NCBI GenBank assembly: GCA_017886765.1
Contig: JAGHJI010000069.1
Span: 1-64,000 of the forward strand
Direction of reading: 5' to 3'
Source: Eubacterium sp.
GTDB lineage: Bacteria; Bacillota; Clostridia; Oscillospirales; Acutalibacteraceae
Length of the DNA stretch: 64,000 nt
Of the stretch, positions 42,241 through 52,261 are shown in pieces (the first letter of the stretch is position 1; each line of letters opens with the position of its first letter). The notes beneath the pieces are model-generated. The model was not told the origin of the DNA, made no database searches, and saw nothing but the letters and a program-made list of their open reading frames with translations. Position numbers and translations under genes: made by a program.

Positions 42241-44058
42241 TTATTCATCATCGCTGGACAGTTTGAGAACAGCAAGAAACGCCTCCTGCGGTACTTCCAC
42301 CTGACCGAACTGGCGCATACGCTTTTTGCCCTCTTTCTGCTTTTCCAGCAGCTTTTTCTTACGTGTTACGTCACCGCCGTAGCACTTGGCAAGCACATCC
42401 TTGCGCAGCGCCTTAACGGTTTCTCGGGCGATAACCTTTCCCCCGATTGCCACCTGAATAGGAATCTCAAACAGATGACGGGGTATATGCTTTTTAAGCT
42501 GCTCGGCAATCCTTCTGGCTCTGGCATACGCCTTTTCTTTATGGATGATAAAGGAAAGGGCGTCTATAATATCCCCATTGAGCAGGACGTCCACCTTGCA
42601 CAGATCCGACTTACGGTAATCCGCAATCTCATAATCAAAGGAAGCGTAGCCTCTTGTCCTTGATTTAAGCGCGTCAAAGAAATCATAAATAATTTCATTA
42701 AGGGGCAATTCGTAGTGAATATCGACCCTGTCGGGCGTGATATAGTTCATATCCTTGAACACGCCCCGGCGCTCCTGGCACATATCCATAACCGTACCCA
42801 CAAAATCACTGGGTACATATACATGCGCATTGGCAAAGGGCTCCTCGCAGTAATCAATCAGCGCAGGGTCAGGATAATTTGTAGGATTGTCAATTTCCAC
42901 CATTGTCCCGTCGGTAAGATGAATCTTATAAACGACGCTGGGAACGGTGGTGATCAGGTCCAGATTGTATTCCCTCTCCAGCCTTTCCTCAATGATCTCC
43001 AGATGCAGAAGTCCCAAAAAGCCGCAACGGAAACCGAATCCCAGCGCGCCGGAGGTTTCAGGCTCATAGGAGAGCGAAGCGTCATTGAGCTGTAGCTTTT
43101 CCAGAGCGTCCCTGAGATTTTCGTAATCCGCTCCGTCAGCCGGATAAACACCGCAGAACACCATGGGATTGACCTTTCGGTATCCCGGAAGCGCTTCTTT
43201 GGCAGGGTTATTCGCAAGGGTGACGGTATCGCCTACCCTTGCCTCGCTGACCGTCTTGATAGACGCCGTAATATATCCTACCTCGCCCGCGCACAGCTCG
43301 TCGGTCTTTTCCATGGAGGTGGCGCGCATATATCCAACCTCAACCACAGTAAATTCAGCGCCGGTCGCCATCATACGCATTGTATCGCCGGCTTTCAGTT
43401 TCCCGTCCATGAGGCGCACATACACAATAACGCCTCTGTAGGAATCATATATGGAATCAAATATCAAGGCCCTGAGCGGTTTATCGTCATCCCCCTCAGG
43501 CGGAGATACTTCCCTAACGATATACTCCAGTACCTCCTCCACGTTTTCGCCTGTTTTGGCGCTGACACGGGGCGCGTCCATACAGGGTATGCCGATGACC
43601 TCCTCAACCTCCTCTGCAGCCTTTTCCGGGTCTGCGGCAGGCAGGTCTATCTTATTGATAACGGGCAATATATCCAGGTCATGATCAAGGGCAAGATACG
43701 TATTCGCAAGGGTCTGCGCCTCGACGCCCTGGGACGCATCTACAATCAGAATCGCGCCCTCGCATGCGGCAAGGGAACGGGACACCTCATAATTAAAGTC
43801 AACATGTCCCGGTGTGTCAATGAGATTGAATTCATACAGCTCGCCGTTTTTCGCCGTGTAATCCAGCTTTACGGCGTGCGCTTTGATTGTAATGCCTCTC
43901 TCACGCTCCAGGTCCATATCATCCAGGATCTGTTCCTGCATATCACGCTTTGAAACGGAGCTGGTAAGCTCCAGAAGTCTGTCCGCAAGGGTCGATTTAC
44001 CGTGGTCAATATGGGCAATGATTGAAAAGTTCCTTATATGCTTTTTGTCAACTGCCAA
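42241..44058 (-). CDS. lepA: Elongation factor 4 (LepA)
   Basis: 605 residues, standard length, from TTG 44058 (GGAGG, 7 nt); an ATG between the two is out of frame. [18 protein letters not shown] is the G1 loop, DTPGHVDF G3, NKIDLP G4. The LepA-specific C-terminal domain ends at [41 protein letters not shown]. It is a back-translocating ribosomal GTPase used under stress. Follows the nucleotidyltransferase gene by 21 bp. Confidence 0.97.
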   Translation of the reverse strand: MAVDKKHIRNFSIIAHIDHGKSTLADRLLELTSSVSKRDMQEQILDDMDLERERGITIKAHAVKLDYTAKNGELYEFNLIDTPGHVDFNYEVSRSLAACEGAILIVDASQGVEAQTLANTYLALDHDLDILPVINKIDLPAADPEKAAEEVEEVIGIPCMDAPRVSAKTGENVEEVLEYIVREVSPPEGDDDKPLRALIFDSIYDSYRGVIVYVRLMDGKLKAGDTMRMMATGAEFTVVEVGYMRATSMEKTDELCAGEVGYITASIKTVSEARVGDTVTLANNPAKEALPGYRKVNPMVFCGVYPADGADYENLRDALEKLQLNDASLSYEPETSGALGFGFRCGFLGLLHLEIIEERLEREYNLDLITTVPSVVYKIHLTDGTMVEIDNPTNYPDPALIDYCEEPFANAHVYVPSDFVGTVMDMCQERRGVFKDMNYITPDRVDIHYELPLNEIIYDFFDALKSRTRGYASFDYEIADYRKSDLCKVDVLLNGDIIDALSFIIHKEKAYARARRIAEQLKKHIPRHLFEIPIQVAIGGKVIARETVKALRKDVLAKCYGGDVTRKKKLLEKQKEGKKRMRQFGQVEVPQEAFLAVLKLSSDDE

Positions 44059-44079
44059 GGGTCATCCTCCGTTAAGTCA

Positions 44080-45180
44080 TTATTTTTCTATCTTTTTTAT
44101 TTCCTCAAGTTCTTTTTTAGCTGATTTTGCATTGTACTTCAGCTTCGTAAAAAGTCTTACTATATAGTAAAACGGTAAAAGCCAGGGCTTTTTCTCAAGC
44201 TGTCTGTAATTGGCGGTCATTTTCTTTTTCTCGGGGAAAACGCGCCGGAAAAGGTATTTTGCTTTCGAGCCGCTATACTGAGAAAGCTTTTTAGAGTAAT
44301 CCACCACCAGATTGCCGTAAACACCGCTGCTGAGCAGAAAATCCAGCATCTTCTGCTGATTTTCCGTCACATCGCCGCCATTGAAAACAGCGTTTGTCAG
44401 ATTGATTGCATCAACGGCAAAGTCCTTTATACCTATGCTTTCAAGCCTTGCCATTGCTCTGTTCATATTTATTTCTTCGCCGTAATGCATCAGCACATAG
44501 ATATCGCAAAGAAAACGTATGCCGCAGCCGTTTGTGGCGTAATGCTTAAACATATGACATATCGTATACACAAAATGCTCCGTGCTCTCCACATAATATT
44601 TATATGGATTATCCCTGTCCTGCTCTGCATTTTTCCACAGGTCAAAATGAGGACAGAATGCTGCCTCCTCGAAAAATAACTCCCTGTGCCACTCAAAGGT
44701 ATAAAACGGCTCTTTGAAAAAATCGTCTGAATTCTCGCAAGAGGTGGTAAGCCTGAATCCCCGGGATTTCATGATTTTAAACAGTTCGTCACGCTTGCTG
44801 TAATCATAGAGAATATCTATGTCGCTCATCTGGCGCATTTTCTGCTGAGGATAATAATCTCTGATAACGCTCCCCTTAAGAAGCATAAATCTTATCTCTT
44901 TTTCCTTGAGCGCGTTTTCCAGAGCCTCCAGCTCGCTTTTCATGGAAAGCAGTCTTAAAAGCTCGTTTTTTGTGTAAACAGAAAGCTCCTCAGCCTGCTT
45001 CTCCGGCAAAACCGACGGCGCAAGAACAGCGGCGATAATGGAATAGACCTGCTGCTTTTTTGAAAGCGCGACAAGCCTTTCCCAATCAAGACCATCCGGG
45101 GCGGCAGGCACCGGTTCCTGCTTTACGGCCGATCTCAGCAGGCGTACGAGATATTCACTTTCAGCAGATGAATAGCGCAT
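44080..45180 (-). CDS. Nucleotidyltransferase-like protein (NTP_transf_5 type)
   Basis: 366 residues. LKGSVIRDYYPQQKMRQMSDIDILYDYSKRDELFKIMKSRGF holds the D-x-D catalytic pair of the pol-beta fold. The rest is helical, with HFVYTICHMFKHYATNGCGIRFLCDIYVLMHY. Members of this family occur in lasso-peptide and polysaccharide clusters and are otherwise orphan. It begins 2 bp after the PqqD-like gene, and its ribosome site lies inside it, so the two are made together. Substrate unknown. Confidence 0.85.
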   Translation of the reverse strand: MRYSSAESEYLVRLLRSAVKQEPVPAAPDGLDWERLVALSKKQQVYSIIAAVLAPSVLPEKQAEELSVYTKNELLRLLSMKSELEALENALKEKEIRFMLLKGSVIRDYYPQQKMRQMSDIDILYDYSKRDELFKIMKSRGFRLTTSCENSDDFFKEPFYTFEWHRELFFEEAAFCPHFDLWKNAEQDRDNPYKYYVESTEHFVYTICHMFKHYATNGCGIRFLCDIYVLMHYGEEINMNRAMARLESIGIKDFAVDAINLTNAVFNGGDVTENQQKMLDFLLSSGVYGNLVVDYSKKLSQYSGSKAKYLFRRVFPEKKKMTANYRQLEKKPWLLPFYYIVRLFTKLKYNAKSAKKELEEIKKIEK

Positions 45181-45182
45181 AA

Positions 45183-45449
45183 TTATTCCTCAATCAGATG
45201 TTTACTTTTCAGCAGTGCGATGAGTTCCCTGACGTCCGCGCGTACCGTGCTTTCGTCCACATCGTATTTTCCCAGCATTGCGCTGACGATACTGTCCTCC
45301 GTCTGCTCCGTTTTCAGCAGTTCAAAGATGAACGCAGCCGTGGGATTGTTTTTAACAAGTCCGTTAAAGTCCTTTGCCGCCTTGCCGGTGGCAATGGCAA
45401 AGCTCTCGCCGTCTATGGAATTTGTAACGATTCCGTCTTTTAGTTTCAT
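45183..45449 (-). CDS. PqqD-like protein (RiPP recognition element fold)
   Basis: 88 residues from ATG 45449, the start best spaced from AAAGGTGAT. Pattern MKLKDGIVTNSIDGESFAIATGKAAKDFNGLVKNNPTAAFIFELLKTEQTEDSIVSAMLGKYDVDESTVRADVRELIALLKSKHLIEE fits PqqD: a beta hairpin with a winged-helix-like C-terminal part. PqqD proteins bind leader peptides of ribosomally made natural products. No precursor peptide or other maturase is visible here. Its only close partner is the nucleotidyltransferase. Confidence 0.85.
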   Translation of the reverse strand: MKLKDGIVTNSIDGESFAIATGKAAKDFNGLVKNNPTAAFIFELLKTEQTEDSIVSAMLGKYDVDESTVRADVRELIALLKSKHLIEE

Positions 45450-45498
45450 ATCCATCACCTTTATACTATAAATAAATATTTGGCATTTATAATCAACA

Positions 45499-46869
45499 TT
45501 ATTGCATAGCGCAAGAAAATTTCTCAAGCAGTGCTACTGTCTCCACGTGTGGTGTGCGGGGGAACATATCCACCGCCGTTACTTTATTTACGGTAAAACC
45601 TTTTGAGTTTAATATTTCCAGATCTCTTGCCAGGGTGGCGCTGTCGCAGGAAACGTAAACGATCCTGTCCGGTGACAGCTCAGTTATGGTATCCAGCAAT
45701 GCTCTGTCGCAACCCTTACGGGGAGGGTCAAGGATGATAACATCCGGATTTATCCCCTGCTGCTTCAGGATCTCTGCGCCCTTCGGCGCGTCGGCGCATA
45801 GGAACTGCGCGTTTTCGATACCGTTTATTTTCGCGTTTTCCTTTGCGTTTTCAATCGCCTGAGGAATGATCTCAATACCCACAAGCTGTTTTGCGCTGTC
45901 CGCCATAGTCAGTCCGATAGTGCCCACACCGCAGTATAAGTCCAGCAGTGTTTCCTCTCCCGTCAGTCCGGCAAATGCCTTTGCTGTTTCGTACAGCTTT
46001 TCACACTGATCATGATTGACCTGGTAAAAGGAGTTTGGAGAAATCAGAAATGTTTTGCCTAAAAGCCTGTCCTGAATATGTTGTTCTCCCCAGATTATTC
46101 TGGTCTGTTTACCTAAAATAACATTTGTTTTTTCTTTATTGAGATTAAGCGCTATGGATTTTAAGCCGTCCACATTTTTTCTGAGGAGGGATATCAGCAG
46201 TTGGGCGTTTGGAACACTGTCACCGTTTATCACGGCGCACGCCATAATCTCCCCGGTGGCAAAGCCCTTTCTGAAATAAATATGGCGCAGCAGTCCCCTG
46301 CCCGTCTGCTCATCATAGGAGGTAATATTTTCTTTTTTAATCCACTCTGAAAAAGCGCCCAGCCCTTTCTCAAATTCCGCCGGCTGTAACTGGCAGTTGT
46401 GGCAGGGTATGATCCGGTGGCTCTTGTAGGCGTAAAATCCGGCAGAAAGCGTACCGCCGGAAATTTCAACAGGATACTGCGCCTTGTTTCTGTAATGATT
46501 CAGCTTCTGAGCGCCGATTATTTCTTCAACCTTGATATCCAGATGACCTATCCGGCTGAGCGCGTCCTGTACCCTGCTTTTTTTATACCTGAGCTCCTCT
46601 TCATAGGTCATGTGGCGGAAGGAACAGCCGCCGCATTTTTGGGAATATGGACAATCGCTCTCTATCCTTTGAGACGAGGGGAAAAGGAGCTTATCTATAA
46701 TACCCACAGCGTAATGCTTAGACCTTTTGATGATATGCGCGATGATTTTATCCCCGGGAACCGTTCCCCTGACAAACACGGCAAGTCCGTTATATCTGCC
46801 GACACCGCTCCCTTCCGATGTCAGAGCGTCAATGGTCAATTCAATTTTGTCATTTTTCGCCAGCTCCAA
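45499..46869 (-). CDS. rlmD: 23S rRNA (uracil-C5)-methyltransferase, RlmD/RumA type
   Basis: 456 residues from TTG 46869, the start closest to GGTGA (5 nt). Longer in-frame readings begin in non-coding AT-rich sequence. N-terminal TRAM domain (ELTIDALTSEGSGVGRYNGLAVFVRGTVPGD); Fe-S Cys in CPYSQKCGGCSFRH; SAM-binding LLDLYCGVGTIGL; DPPRKGCD; catalytic Cys in VYVSCDSATLARDL. Exact target (U747 or U1939) cannot be told from sequence. Confidence 0.92.
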   Translation of the reverse strand: MELAKNDKIELTIDALTSEGSGVGRYNGLAVFVRGTVPGDKIIAHIIKRSKHYAVGIIDKLLFPSSQRIESDCPYSQKCGGCSFRHMTYEEELRYKKSRVQDALSRIGHLDIKVEEIIGAQKLNHYRNKAQYPVEISGGTLSAGFYAYKSHRIIPCHNCQLQPAEFEKGLGAFSEWIKKENITSYDEQTGRGLLRHIYFRKGFATGEIMACAVINGDSVPNAQLLISLLRKNVDGLKSIALNLNKEKTNVILGKQTRIIWGEQHIQDRLLGKTFLISPNSFYQVNHDQCEKLYETAKAFAGLTGEETLLDLYCGVGTIGLTMADSAKQLVGIEIIPQAIENAKENAKINGIENAQFLCADAPKGAEILKQQGINPDVIILDPPRKGCDRALLDTITELSPDRIVYVSCDSATLARDLEILNSKGFTVNKVTAVDMFPRTPHVETVALLEKFSCAMQ

Positions 46870-46944
46870 GAAAATCACCGCTAAACATAATAAATCATTA
46901 TGTATAATAACATATATAACAAAAATAATAAAGAGGAAAATTAA

Positions 46945-46977
46945 AAATTCCCGTTTGCTTTTGTGCAAACGGGAATT
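46945..46977. terminator. Bidirectional intrinsic terminator
   Basis: AATTCCCGTTTGC and GCAAACGGGAATT form a 13-bp perfect stem; TTTTTAATTTT follows on the minus strand. Ends the 46994 gene upstream of rlmD. Confidence 0.85.
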
Positions 46978-46993
46978 AAATTCATTCAAAAGA

Positions 46994-47683
46994 TTATTCC
47001 GCTTTCTGGGCTGTTTCGTCCTCGCCGTCCTTTTTCTTTTCCTTAAGGAGTACGAATTTTTCCATCGGGAAGAGGACGATCATCTGTACAAGACCTGCCG
47101 CCAGACCGGCTATTGTTCTTGCCAGGCCGTTAAGCCATGCCCAAGGCGCCTTGGCAATAACGCCTACCAGCCATCCCTGGAACCAGGTGGAGAACAGAAT
47201 AAGCGCAATCATAAGTACAATATATATTGCAAAATTGTACCAAGGCGCGTCTGACTTGAATGTAGTCTTTTTGTTCTGCCAGAAGCCATAAATATTAGCA
47301 ATAAGATTAGAAAGGAAAAACGGAAGCAGATATCCCCATGTAACGACTCCGCCTACTACAACGCCGTTTTCAATTACGCCGCCCAAATTGCCTGTAGCCG
47401 TATCTACAACATATTTTCCGATCTGCTCAATACCTTCCTGAGTGGTGGGGTCAAAGATAAAATTCGGATCAAAAATGCCCTGAAGGAATGCCGGTAATGT
47501 CGTTGTTACACTGTCAAAAATCAGCGGAAGAACATTAGCCAGAACAAGCTGGATAATTGTTACAAGGCCGGAAACCACAAGGAACTTTACAAGCTGCCAA
47601 AGGGTCTTTATAAACGATCCCTTTTCCTCCGCGGCGTTATCAATGCCGCCGAGGCTGATTTTCTTTTTTTCTTTGTCTGCCAT
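46994..47683 (-). CDS. GtrA-like membrane protein
   Basis: 229 residues, four main helices with charged ends. FLVVSGLVTIIQLVLANVLP and LSNLIANIYGFWQNKKTTFKSDAPW fit the GtrA pattern (flippase-like accessory of bactoprenol-linked sugar transfer), with an unusually long periplasmic loop (FDPNFIFDPTTQEG) and a Lys/Glu-rich C-terminal tail. Own promoter; ribosome site AAGGAG. The sugar partner is not encoded nearby. Confidence 0.7.
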   Translation of the reverse strand: MADKEKKKISLGGIDNAAEEKGSFIKTLWQLVKFLVVSGLVTIIQLVLANVLPLIFDSVTTTLPAFLQGIFDPNFIFDPTTQEGIEQIGKYVVDTATGNLGGVIENGVVVGGVVTWGYLLPFFLSNLIANIYGFWQNKKTTFKSDAPWYNFAIYIVLMIALILFSTWFQGWLVGVIAKAPWAWLNGLARTIAGLAAGLVQMIVLFPMEKFVLLKEKKKDGEDETAQKAE

Positions 47684-47716
47684 AAATTTTTCTCCTTAAA
47701 TAAATTCAGTAAACTC

Positions 47717-47745
47717 ATTATATCAGCAATACATAATAAATGCAA
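47717..47745 (-). promoter_or_regulatory. Promoter of the GtrA-like gene
   Basis: Minus strand: -35 TTGCAT (47740-47745), 17-bp spacer, -10 TATAAT (47717-47722). Confidence 0.78.
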
Positions 47746-47752
47746 CAATAAT

Positions 47753-49417
47753 TTAAAGCAGTCCTAAAACGGCGAAACCGGCAACAGTATGAACGATTGC
47801 CACCACCGCCCAGACAATCAGCGCAACAATACCCACAACAACCGCAAGCAAAAGAATTACCAGCAGAATCAGTATCAGGAGAATAAGCGGACCCTTTTTA
47901 CTTTTCTTAACGGTATCGTTAAAGGCTTTTTTCTCTCTCTTTGGAGCCGGATTGTTTTCATCATAAATGGGATAAATCGGCAGCGTAGCTTTTGCGTCGC
48001 AGTAGCCGGGATTCCACAGCAGCGGCTCTACAAGACCGCGGACGGAATCCGCTCCCTTAAGGAATTTTCCGATCTTAAGATGGATGGTATCCAGGAAGGA
48101 ATCGATCACATTCAGCAGTCCGCAGGTGAGCCTATATTCCCTTGTATCCGGACCGTAGGGAGAATCTCCGCAGTAGAGGTTCTGCACAAGCTCAAGGATA
48201 AAATCGACCACCTTATTATCCGCAATATCCGCGATATCCTCTTTTTTCAGACCGGACTCTTTTTTGCAGAGCTTCCAGACTTTTTTGAAGGTGAGTTTAT
48301 TTAGGAATTTACCTATGGGCTTGATAATCCATGCAAGTTTTTTAACCTTTTCCCCGGATATGGAAAAGGCGGGCGTCATCTCAGCAAGGCGGTCAATATC
48401 ATTGCCCATAGCCCAGACGACCTCAGCAATCATGCCAAAGAAAAAGCCCTTCATATATTCGTCAAAGGGCTTGCCCTTTGTATCAAGTCCGGGAACTTCT
48501 TTTATGACAACAGTGTCTACGTCGATCTTTGCGTTTTTCGGGTCAAAGGTTATATTACGCATAACCGGCGGACAGCCGATCATGGCGCCGCAGGCAATAT
48601 CATAGAACACATTGCCTTTTTTGGTAACAACATAGCTGATATCGTGGACATGTGTGTGTCCGGTCAGCATACAGTGCAGACCCGCGTCGGCAAAAATCTC
48701 CCTTGTGGTCTCATGATTTCTCTGCATATCGCCTTTTCCGATAATGGCGTAAAACGGCGACGGAGCAATCATCGGATGATGCGTCATTGCGATAACATAC
48801 TGATCGTTTTTCTCGGCGTCCTCCAGCTGCTCCAGTATCCATTTCATACAGTCGTCGGAAAAGCCCGAGCCTCTTTCCCCTTCAGGCTTATAGTTCGTGT
48901 CATCATTGAGCGCGAAAAGACGGTAGCCCGGCGCAAGCTGTACAACGTAGCTCATGGATTCCTTATGGGTGGAGATTGCCTCATTGGGCCCGAACTCATA
49001 ATACATATCCCACAGATCGTGTCTGTCCTCCACCGCAGGTACTTTGATGGTTTCATCGCCTACGTATCCGTCGGTCACGCCCCCGTCACGGAAATCGTGG
49101 GTCGCCGTGATAACATACACTCTCTTGCCCCTTTTTTTCAGATCACGGAGCATTTCAATAAACTCCTTGTGGGAGTCAATCTCACCGTTGTGCGTAGTAT
49201 CTCCGGAAAGAAGGACAATATCTGTTGACGTGTCCCTGCACAGCATATCAAAGCCCGCTTTGATGACAAGGTCGCTGTCCTTTATGACCATCTGTGACTT
49301 GGATTCAGCTTTTTCATAGGCCTTACCCTGTGTTCCAACTTTTCTTGAGTAATAATGCGTGTCGGTTATGACCTGAATCTTAAGCGGCTCATTATTGCTT
49401 CCATAAATTTTACCCAT
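47753..49417 (-). CDS. Metallophosphoesterase with C-terminal membrane anchor
   Basis: 554 residues, paralogue of the 20720 gene. Motifs: ITDTHYYSR, SGDTTHNGE, TATHDFRD, MTHHPMIAPSPFYAI, TGHTHVHDI. A shared helical region with FILELVQNLYCGDSPYGPDT follows, and then, unlike the paralogue, a membrane helix (GPLILLILILLVILLLAVVVGIVALIVWAVVAIVH). No signal peptide, so the catalytic domain is probably cytosolic and tail-anchored. Lies 18 bp after the glycosidase gene on the same strand. Confidence 0.85.
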   Translation of the reverse strand: MGKIYGSNNEPLKIQVITDTHYYSRKVGTQGKAYEKAESKSQMVIKDSDLVIKAGFDMLCRDTSTDIVLLSGDTTHNGEIDSHKEFIEMLRDLKKRGKRVYVITATHDFRDGGVTDGYVGDETIKVPAVEDRHDLWDMYYEFGPNEAISTHKESMSYVVQLAPGYRLFALNDDTNYKPEGERGSGFSDDCMKWILEQLEDAEKNDQYVIAMTHHPMIAPSPFYAIIGKGDMQRNHETTREIFADAGLHCMLTGHTHVHDISYVVTKKGNVFYDIACGAMIGCPPVMRNITFDPKNAKIDVDTVVIKEVPGLDTKGKPFDEYMKGFFFGMIAEVVWAMGNDIDRLAEMTPAFSISGEKVKKLAWIIKPIGKFLNKLTFKKVWKLCKKESGLKKEDIADIADNKVVDFILELVQNLYCGDSPYGPDTREYRLTCGLLNVIDSFLDTIHLKIGKFLKGADSVRGLVEPLLWNPGYCDAKATLPIYPIYDENNPAPKREKKAFNDTVKKSKKGPLILLILILLVILLLAVVVGIVALIVWAVVAIVHTVAGFAVLGLL

Positions 49418-49435
49418 CTATACATCTCCTTGCTT

Positions 49436-52117
49436 TCATTGGATTTTCACTATTTTAAGGACGCCGGATTGAACATTACCATCAAAGGTAAATTCCAGCG
49501 AACCCTTGTTTCTTTCGTTAAATTCAACCTTTTCTCCGTCAAGAAACGCCTTATACTGTTCCTTGTCTGAAAGGGTCACGATCATCGTATAGCTTTCATT
49601 TTCGCCGTAATATCTGAACGAGATCTCCGCGCCAGTATCGGAAGCCCTCTGATAATCCGTCCAGATATCAAAACCCGTGGTCACCGTGCCGGGCTTGTAA
49701 TACGCATTTGCCCAGATACAGATCGGAGCGGAAAGTCCGCCGAAATTGTGAAACCAGCCGCCGCGTCTTGTAGCAATCCCGAAACATTCATATGTATTGT
49801 AGGAAAAATCCGTTTCTTCTTTCCACATATCCAGGGCGCGTTTAGCGATCTCATAGGCAAAATCCGCCTCGCCGTTGTCCAGCATCGTTTTCCATACATA
49901 CCACTGATGGCTCATCCAGACGTTTCCGTTCCAGTAACCGTCGTCAAAATAATAGGAAGCGGACATATCCACGGCTGAGATTCCCGCCCGTGACCACATC
50001 TCGTTTGGATTTTTTATATGTTCAAGTATTCTCTTTTTCCTGTCTCCCTTAACGGCGCCTGCAACAAGCGGATAGATACCGTCCATACCCTTGTTCCAGT
50101 TTTCGCCGTCCTCAGTTTTCATAATTCCTGTAAGATTGCCCTGCTTGTCATATAGGGTATAGCCGAAATATCCGCTCTCCTCATCCCATGCAAGCTCGTT
50201 GAGCGCTCTCGTTGAATACGCAATATCGGCGTCGTATACCTTTACGTCGTCCAGTCTGCCGAGTGAAAGGGCAACCATTTTCATAATCTTTCCGGCACGG
50301 ATGATCTGCGCGGTGGAAAGGCAGGGACACGTATACGCCTGCGCGTAATTTTTCATCATCTCCACCTGGGCAGGATAATCATCCATACCGCAGTGAGAAT
50401 ACCAGTAATCGTAAGTTGTCAGAAGTCCGTTCTGAAATTTGGCGCAGGTCGAGCCGTGATTTCTGCCGCGCAGAAATTCATAATACAGCTTGATCTTATC
50501 ATACAAAAACGCCAGACTTTCCTTATTCTCCGTGCGTTTGAGCAGCTCCAAGTATTCGGCAAACTGGGTAGGCACAAGGGAGCCGTGAAGAAGAAAAGCA
50601 AAGTCCCTGTTGGTATCATCGCACAAGTACATATCAAGAGCGTACCTGCAAAGCTCCCGGGAAAATTCCAGAAGTCCCATGCCGATAAACCCGCTGTCCC
50701 AGGTGTAAAAGCTGTCCCAGCGCTTACCGGGCGTATGGTGAATTACATTTTCACCGTGGCGGTAAACGGGATAAACCACGTTTGTAAGCAGAGTGGCTTT
50801 GAGAATTTCCGTGGACAAGGTGTATTTTTCACCGGCTTCATTATACGGCGCTTTACTGCTGTCGTCCCTGGCATTCTCATAGATCTTTTCATATTCCGCA
50901 TCCGTCAGCGGCTCAAACACATCGTTTGACAAAACGACATACTCGGTATGAGAAGTCCCCGGCTCAATGAATATGGACTTGATCAGCGTGTTGTGGAAAA
51001 AACCGGGATCACTGGTCTTTCTGCTGAAAGAGGCTGAAAAAGTTTCCTTTAAATCATCATATGTATGGTCGCCGTTTGAAAGGCGGTTGATAAGCGCGTC
51101 CTCCAGGGAACCGGACTCCAGCGTCCTTTCCCTTGTGTTCTGATTATGCGTCAGAATATAAAACGGCTTTTCTATCCCGTCATATTTTAAGGCTGTCCTG
51201 TGACCGTTTTCCAAAACGCTTGTTTCAATATCGGGAACATATCCGAAAGGCACATTTTCAGCCGTCAGCTTATCTCTGTCCTCTTTCTCGATCACCGCAA
51301 GAAAATCAAGCTCAATCCCGGCTGTACCCTGGCTCTCCAAAGTAAAGCTTTCCATATACGGAATATAGGCGAAAGAAAGCTTGCCGCTGTTTTCAAACAC
51401 AACACGGGTGCCGTTCATGTCAAATACTGCGTCACCGTCGGTAACCGTCTTATACCTGACAGCGATAACCGGATCTGAAAATCCGTCCGCTTTTAATTTA
51501 TATGAAACCTTATCCCCTTTCTCACAGCCAAAGGGTTTAAGATTCAGAAAATGCACATGATAATTCTCGCACCTGTCGCCAAGTCCCTTGCCGAGATAAA
51601 AACCCTTGTCTGCAAACATACCCTTGAACATACCGTCGGGGTTTTCCTCATCCCAGGGGCGCGAAACCTTATAGGAATATTCCTCATAGTCATTGGCGGT
51701 CTTAAGCACGCATTTTTCCGGTGTATTTACCTTGCAGTAAGTGGGGTACGGAAATTCAAGAGCGCCGAACACGTTTAAAATGCAGTTCTGGGCAAGCAGC
51801 GTATTGTTAAAAAATTCGCACCGCATAAGATACGCGTCACTGTCTATCTTTGAAAAGGAGACATCGGCATATACCTGATCCTTCCACATAAGCTCGTATC
51901 TGTAGGAAAAATATGTATAATCGCTTTTACAGTGCCACAAATGGTAATTTGAGGGAACGGTGACATTCGGAACGGGCGTGGCGCTGTTCCACAATGTGGG
52001 ATGTACGGAGAAATCAAATCTCGCGCCGACATCCCTCATACTGTCGATAATCTTTGAGATTCCCATGTATTTTTTTGAATACGGGCCCCATACGGGCAGT
52101 GTGATGTTTTTATTCAT
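49436..52117 (-). CDS. MGH1/GH63-like (alpha/alpha)6 glycosidase
   Basis: 893 residues. A beta-rich N-terminal half (residues 1-420) is followed by an (alpha/alpha)6 barrel containing KRWDSFYTWDSGFIGMGL, MDDYPAQVE, DKQGNLTGIMKTEDGENWNKGMDGIYPLVAG and YWNGNVWMSHQWYVWKTML, the layout of trehalase, GH63 and mannosylglycerate-hydrolase-type enzymes. No signal peptide is apparent, so it is likely intracellular, acting on imported oligosaccharides. The exact sugar is not predictable. Ribosome site AAGGATT. Confidence 0.8.
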   Translation of the reverse strand: MNKNITLPVWGPYSKKYMGISKIIDSMRDVGARFDFSVHPTLWNSATPVPNVTVPSNYHLWHCKSDYTYFSYRYELMWKDQVYADVSFSKIDSDAYLMRCEFFNNTLLAQNCILNVFGALEFPYPTYCKVNTPEKCVLKTANDYEEYSYKVSRPWDEENPDGMFKGMFADKGFYLGKGLGDRCENYHVHFLNLKPFGCEKGDKVSYKLKADGFSDPVIAVRYKTVTDGDAVFDMNGTRVVFENSGKLSFAYIPYMESFTLESQGTAGIELDFLAVIEKEDRDKLTAENVPFGYVPDIETSVLENGHRTALKYDGIEKPFYILTHNQNTRERTLESGSLEDALINRLSNGDHTYDDLKETFSASFSRKTSDPGFFHNTLIKSIFIEPGTSHTEYVVLSNDVFEPLTDAEYEKIYENARDDSSKAPYNEAGEKYTLSTEILKATLLTNVVYPVYRHGENVIHHTPGKRWDSFYTWDSGFIGMGLLEFSRELCRYALDMYLCDDTNRDFAFLLHGSLVPTQFAEYLELLKRTENKESLAFLYDKIKLYYEFLRGRNHGSTCAKFQNGLLTTYDYWYSHCGMDDYPAQVEMMKNYAQAYTCPCLSTAQIIRAGKIMKMVALSLGRLDDVKVYDADIAYSTRALNELAWDEESGYFGYTLYDKQGNLTGIMKTEDGENWNKGMDGIYPLVAGAVKGDRKKRILEHIKNPNEMWSRAGISAVDMSASYYFDDGYWNGNVWMSHQWYVWKTMLDNGEADFAYEIAKRALDMWKEETDFSYNTYECFGIATRRGGWFHNFGGLSAPICIWANAYYKPGTVTTGFDIWTDYQRASDTGAEISFRYYGENESYTMIVTLSDKEQYKAFLDGEKVEFNERNKGSLEFTFDGNVQSGVLKIVKIQ

Positions 52118-52149
52118 ATACCAATCCTTGTAAAAATATTTTATAAATC

Positions 52150-52227
52150 ATTATGTAACTTTTAGACAAATTTGTCAATAGATACACAACAAGTATTATT
52201 GACAAATTTTTTAATATAAAGTAATAT
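52150..52227. promoter_or_regulatory. Divergent promoters with mirrored motifs (GH and BY-kinase operons)
   Basis: Minus strand, for the glycosidase: TTGACA (52173-52178), 17 bp, CATAAT (52150-52155). Plus strand, for the polysaccharide-regulator operon: TTGACA (52199-52204), 17 bp, TAATAT (52222-52227). The 13-bp motif TATTGACAAATTT occurs at both -35 boxes in inverted orientation (52168-52180, 52197-52209), 16 bp apart; one half continues into the palindrome GACAAATTTGTC. A shared regulator is possible. Confidence 0.7.
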
Positions 52228-52261
52228 ATAAGTTAAGAAAAACACTGAACAAGGAGAATAT

